DNA of 64,000 nucleotides from an uncultured Ruminococcus sp. GTDB taxonomy: Bacteria > Bacillota > Clostridia > Oscillospirales > Acutalibacteraceae. The first letter of the stretch is position 1; each line of letters begins with the position of its first letter. The notes under the pieces were generated by a model that searched no databases, was not told the DNA's origin, and was given only the letters and a program-made list of their open reading frames with translations. Positions 63,373-64,000 of this stretch are shown here, in pieces. Where the stretch lies: assembly GCA_902802105.1 (NCBI GenBank), contig CADCKR010000014.1, positions 1 through 64,000 of the forward strand, given 5' to 3'. A program made the translations under genes and the position numbers.

Positions 63373-64000
63373 TCTTATCAGCCTCCCTGTGATTTTTTAA
63401 TGAAGCAAGATAAATGACAAGAACCGAAATATCCGCAGGACTTACGCCGGAGATACGGCTTGCCTGTCCGATATTTTCCGGGCGGACCTTGTTCAGCTTT
63501 TCACGCGCTTCAAGACGCAGGCCTTCAATGAGAGAATAATCCGTATCCTTTGGCAGAAGCTTTTTTTCAAGCTTTCTTACCTGCTCTATAATAATGAGCT
63601 GGCGTTTTATATATCCCTCATATTTTACCTCTATTTCAGCCTGTTCAAGAATATTCGGTTCAAGGTTGGGACGGGTCGTATCTATTTCTCTGAGAGCTTC
63701 ATAGCTCAGCTCAGGTCTTTTTAACAGATCAATTAGCTTAACTCCGGTGGTGATCTCAGTTGTATTATTGGCTCTGAGTATTGCATTTAACTCATCGGTG
63801 GGGGAGATGGTAGTCCTTGATATCCTTTCAAGCTCGTTTTTAAGCTTTTCCTGCTTTTTAGTAAAGCGTTCCCAGCGCTCATCATTTATAAGACCTATTT
63901 TGCGGCCTGTAGGAGTGAGCCTTGTGTCAGCGTTGTCCTGACGCAGTATAAGACGGTATTCGCTGCGTGAGGTCATCATTCTGTAAGGGTCGTTGCAGCC
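63362..64000 (-). CDS. mnmG: tRNA uridine 5-carboxymethylaminomethyl modification enzyme MnmG, C-terminal part
   Basis: The visible 212 residues are the C-terminal portion of MnmG (GidA), the FAD-dependent enzyme that with MnmE installs the cmnm group at the wobble uridine. RMMTSRSEYRLILRQDNADT, RLTPTGRKIGLI and the C-terminal helical domain with YEGYIKRQLIIIEQVRKLE and RISGVSPADISVLVIYL are canonical. The 5' part lies beyond the right edge at 64000. It overlaps rsmG by 11 bases. Confidence 0.96.
   Translation of the reverse strand, partial: GCNDPYRMMTSRSEYRLILRQDNADTRLTPTGRKIGLINDERWERFTKKQEKLKNELERISRTTISPTDELNAILRANNTTEITTGVKLIDLLKRPELSYEALREIDTTRPNLEPNILEQAEIEVKYEGYIKRQLIIIEQVRKLEKKLLPKDTDYSLIEGLRLEAREKLNKVRPENIGQASRISGVSPADISVLVIYLASLKNHREADKNDN

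Overview
The window carries the chromosomal replication-origin neighbourhood of a low-to-mid GC, spore-forming, starch-using Firmicute, most likely a Ruminococcus-like member of the Oscillospiraceae. This rests on the dnaA-dnaN-S4-recF-remB-gyrB-gyrA run, the divergent rpmH-rnpA-yidD-yidC-jag run, the sporulation genes spmA and spmB, an AbrB-type regulator with a zinc-knuckle tail, frequent TTG/GTG starts with strong Shine-Dalgarno sites, and secreted multimodular starch proteins. No species is claimed.

Layout. 0-9 kb: a leftward promoter leaving the window, a 68-aa orphan, spmB/spmA, an AbrB-family gene, a response regulator-histidine kinase-HtrA operon, an ABC-2 exporter pair and a 103-aa unknown. 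9-17 kb: DUF3783 and GIY-YIG genes behind lepA, a small membrane protein, an asparagine-synthetase-like protein lacking the N-terminal glutaminase cysteine, repeats, and a membrane-bound nucleotide-sugar dehydratase. 17-27 kb: a 2501-aa secreted protein built of nine carbohydrate-binding-like (A) and fourteen beta-sandwich (B) modules, a complete asnB and a DUF4250 gene. 27-42 kb: an EF-G paralogue, an L,D-transpeptidase-like exported protein, an ABC exporter, MIF-like and AlkD-like genes, a group II intron scar, a repeated lipoprotein, a BtuF-like/peptidoglycan-binding fusion broken by one stop codon, a DUF815 ATPase, a pair of PH-domain membrane proteins and mtnN. 42-46 kb: a surface-anchored alpha-amylase and a lone 5S rRNA gene. 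46-64 kb: gyrA to dnaA on the minus strand, the origin in the dnaA-dnaN gap, then rpmH to jag on the plus strand, and parB-rsmG-mnmG (cut by the window edge) on the minus strand.

Working together. The amylase carries a CBM26-like module and two copies of the same A module that is repeated nine times in the 2501-aa protein, down to shared short strings, so the two are probably parts of one extracellular starch-binding and starch-degrading apparatus. The two-component/HtrA operon looks like an envelope-stress module. The origin shows DnaA boxes, a GC patch and a DnaA-trio-like tract next to dnaN. Relative to that origin most genes left of it run with the fork, but the amylase, the 5S gene and both asparagine-synthetase genes run against it, as does the inverted mnmG-rsmG-parB block on the right arm.

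Limits: module families, promoters and RNA structures were recognised by eye. No database search, folding program or alignment was run.
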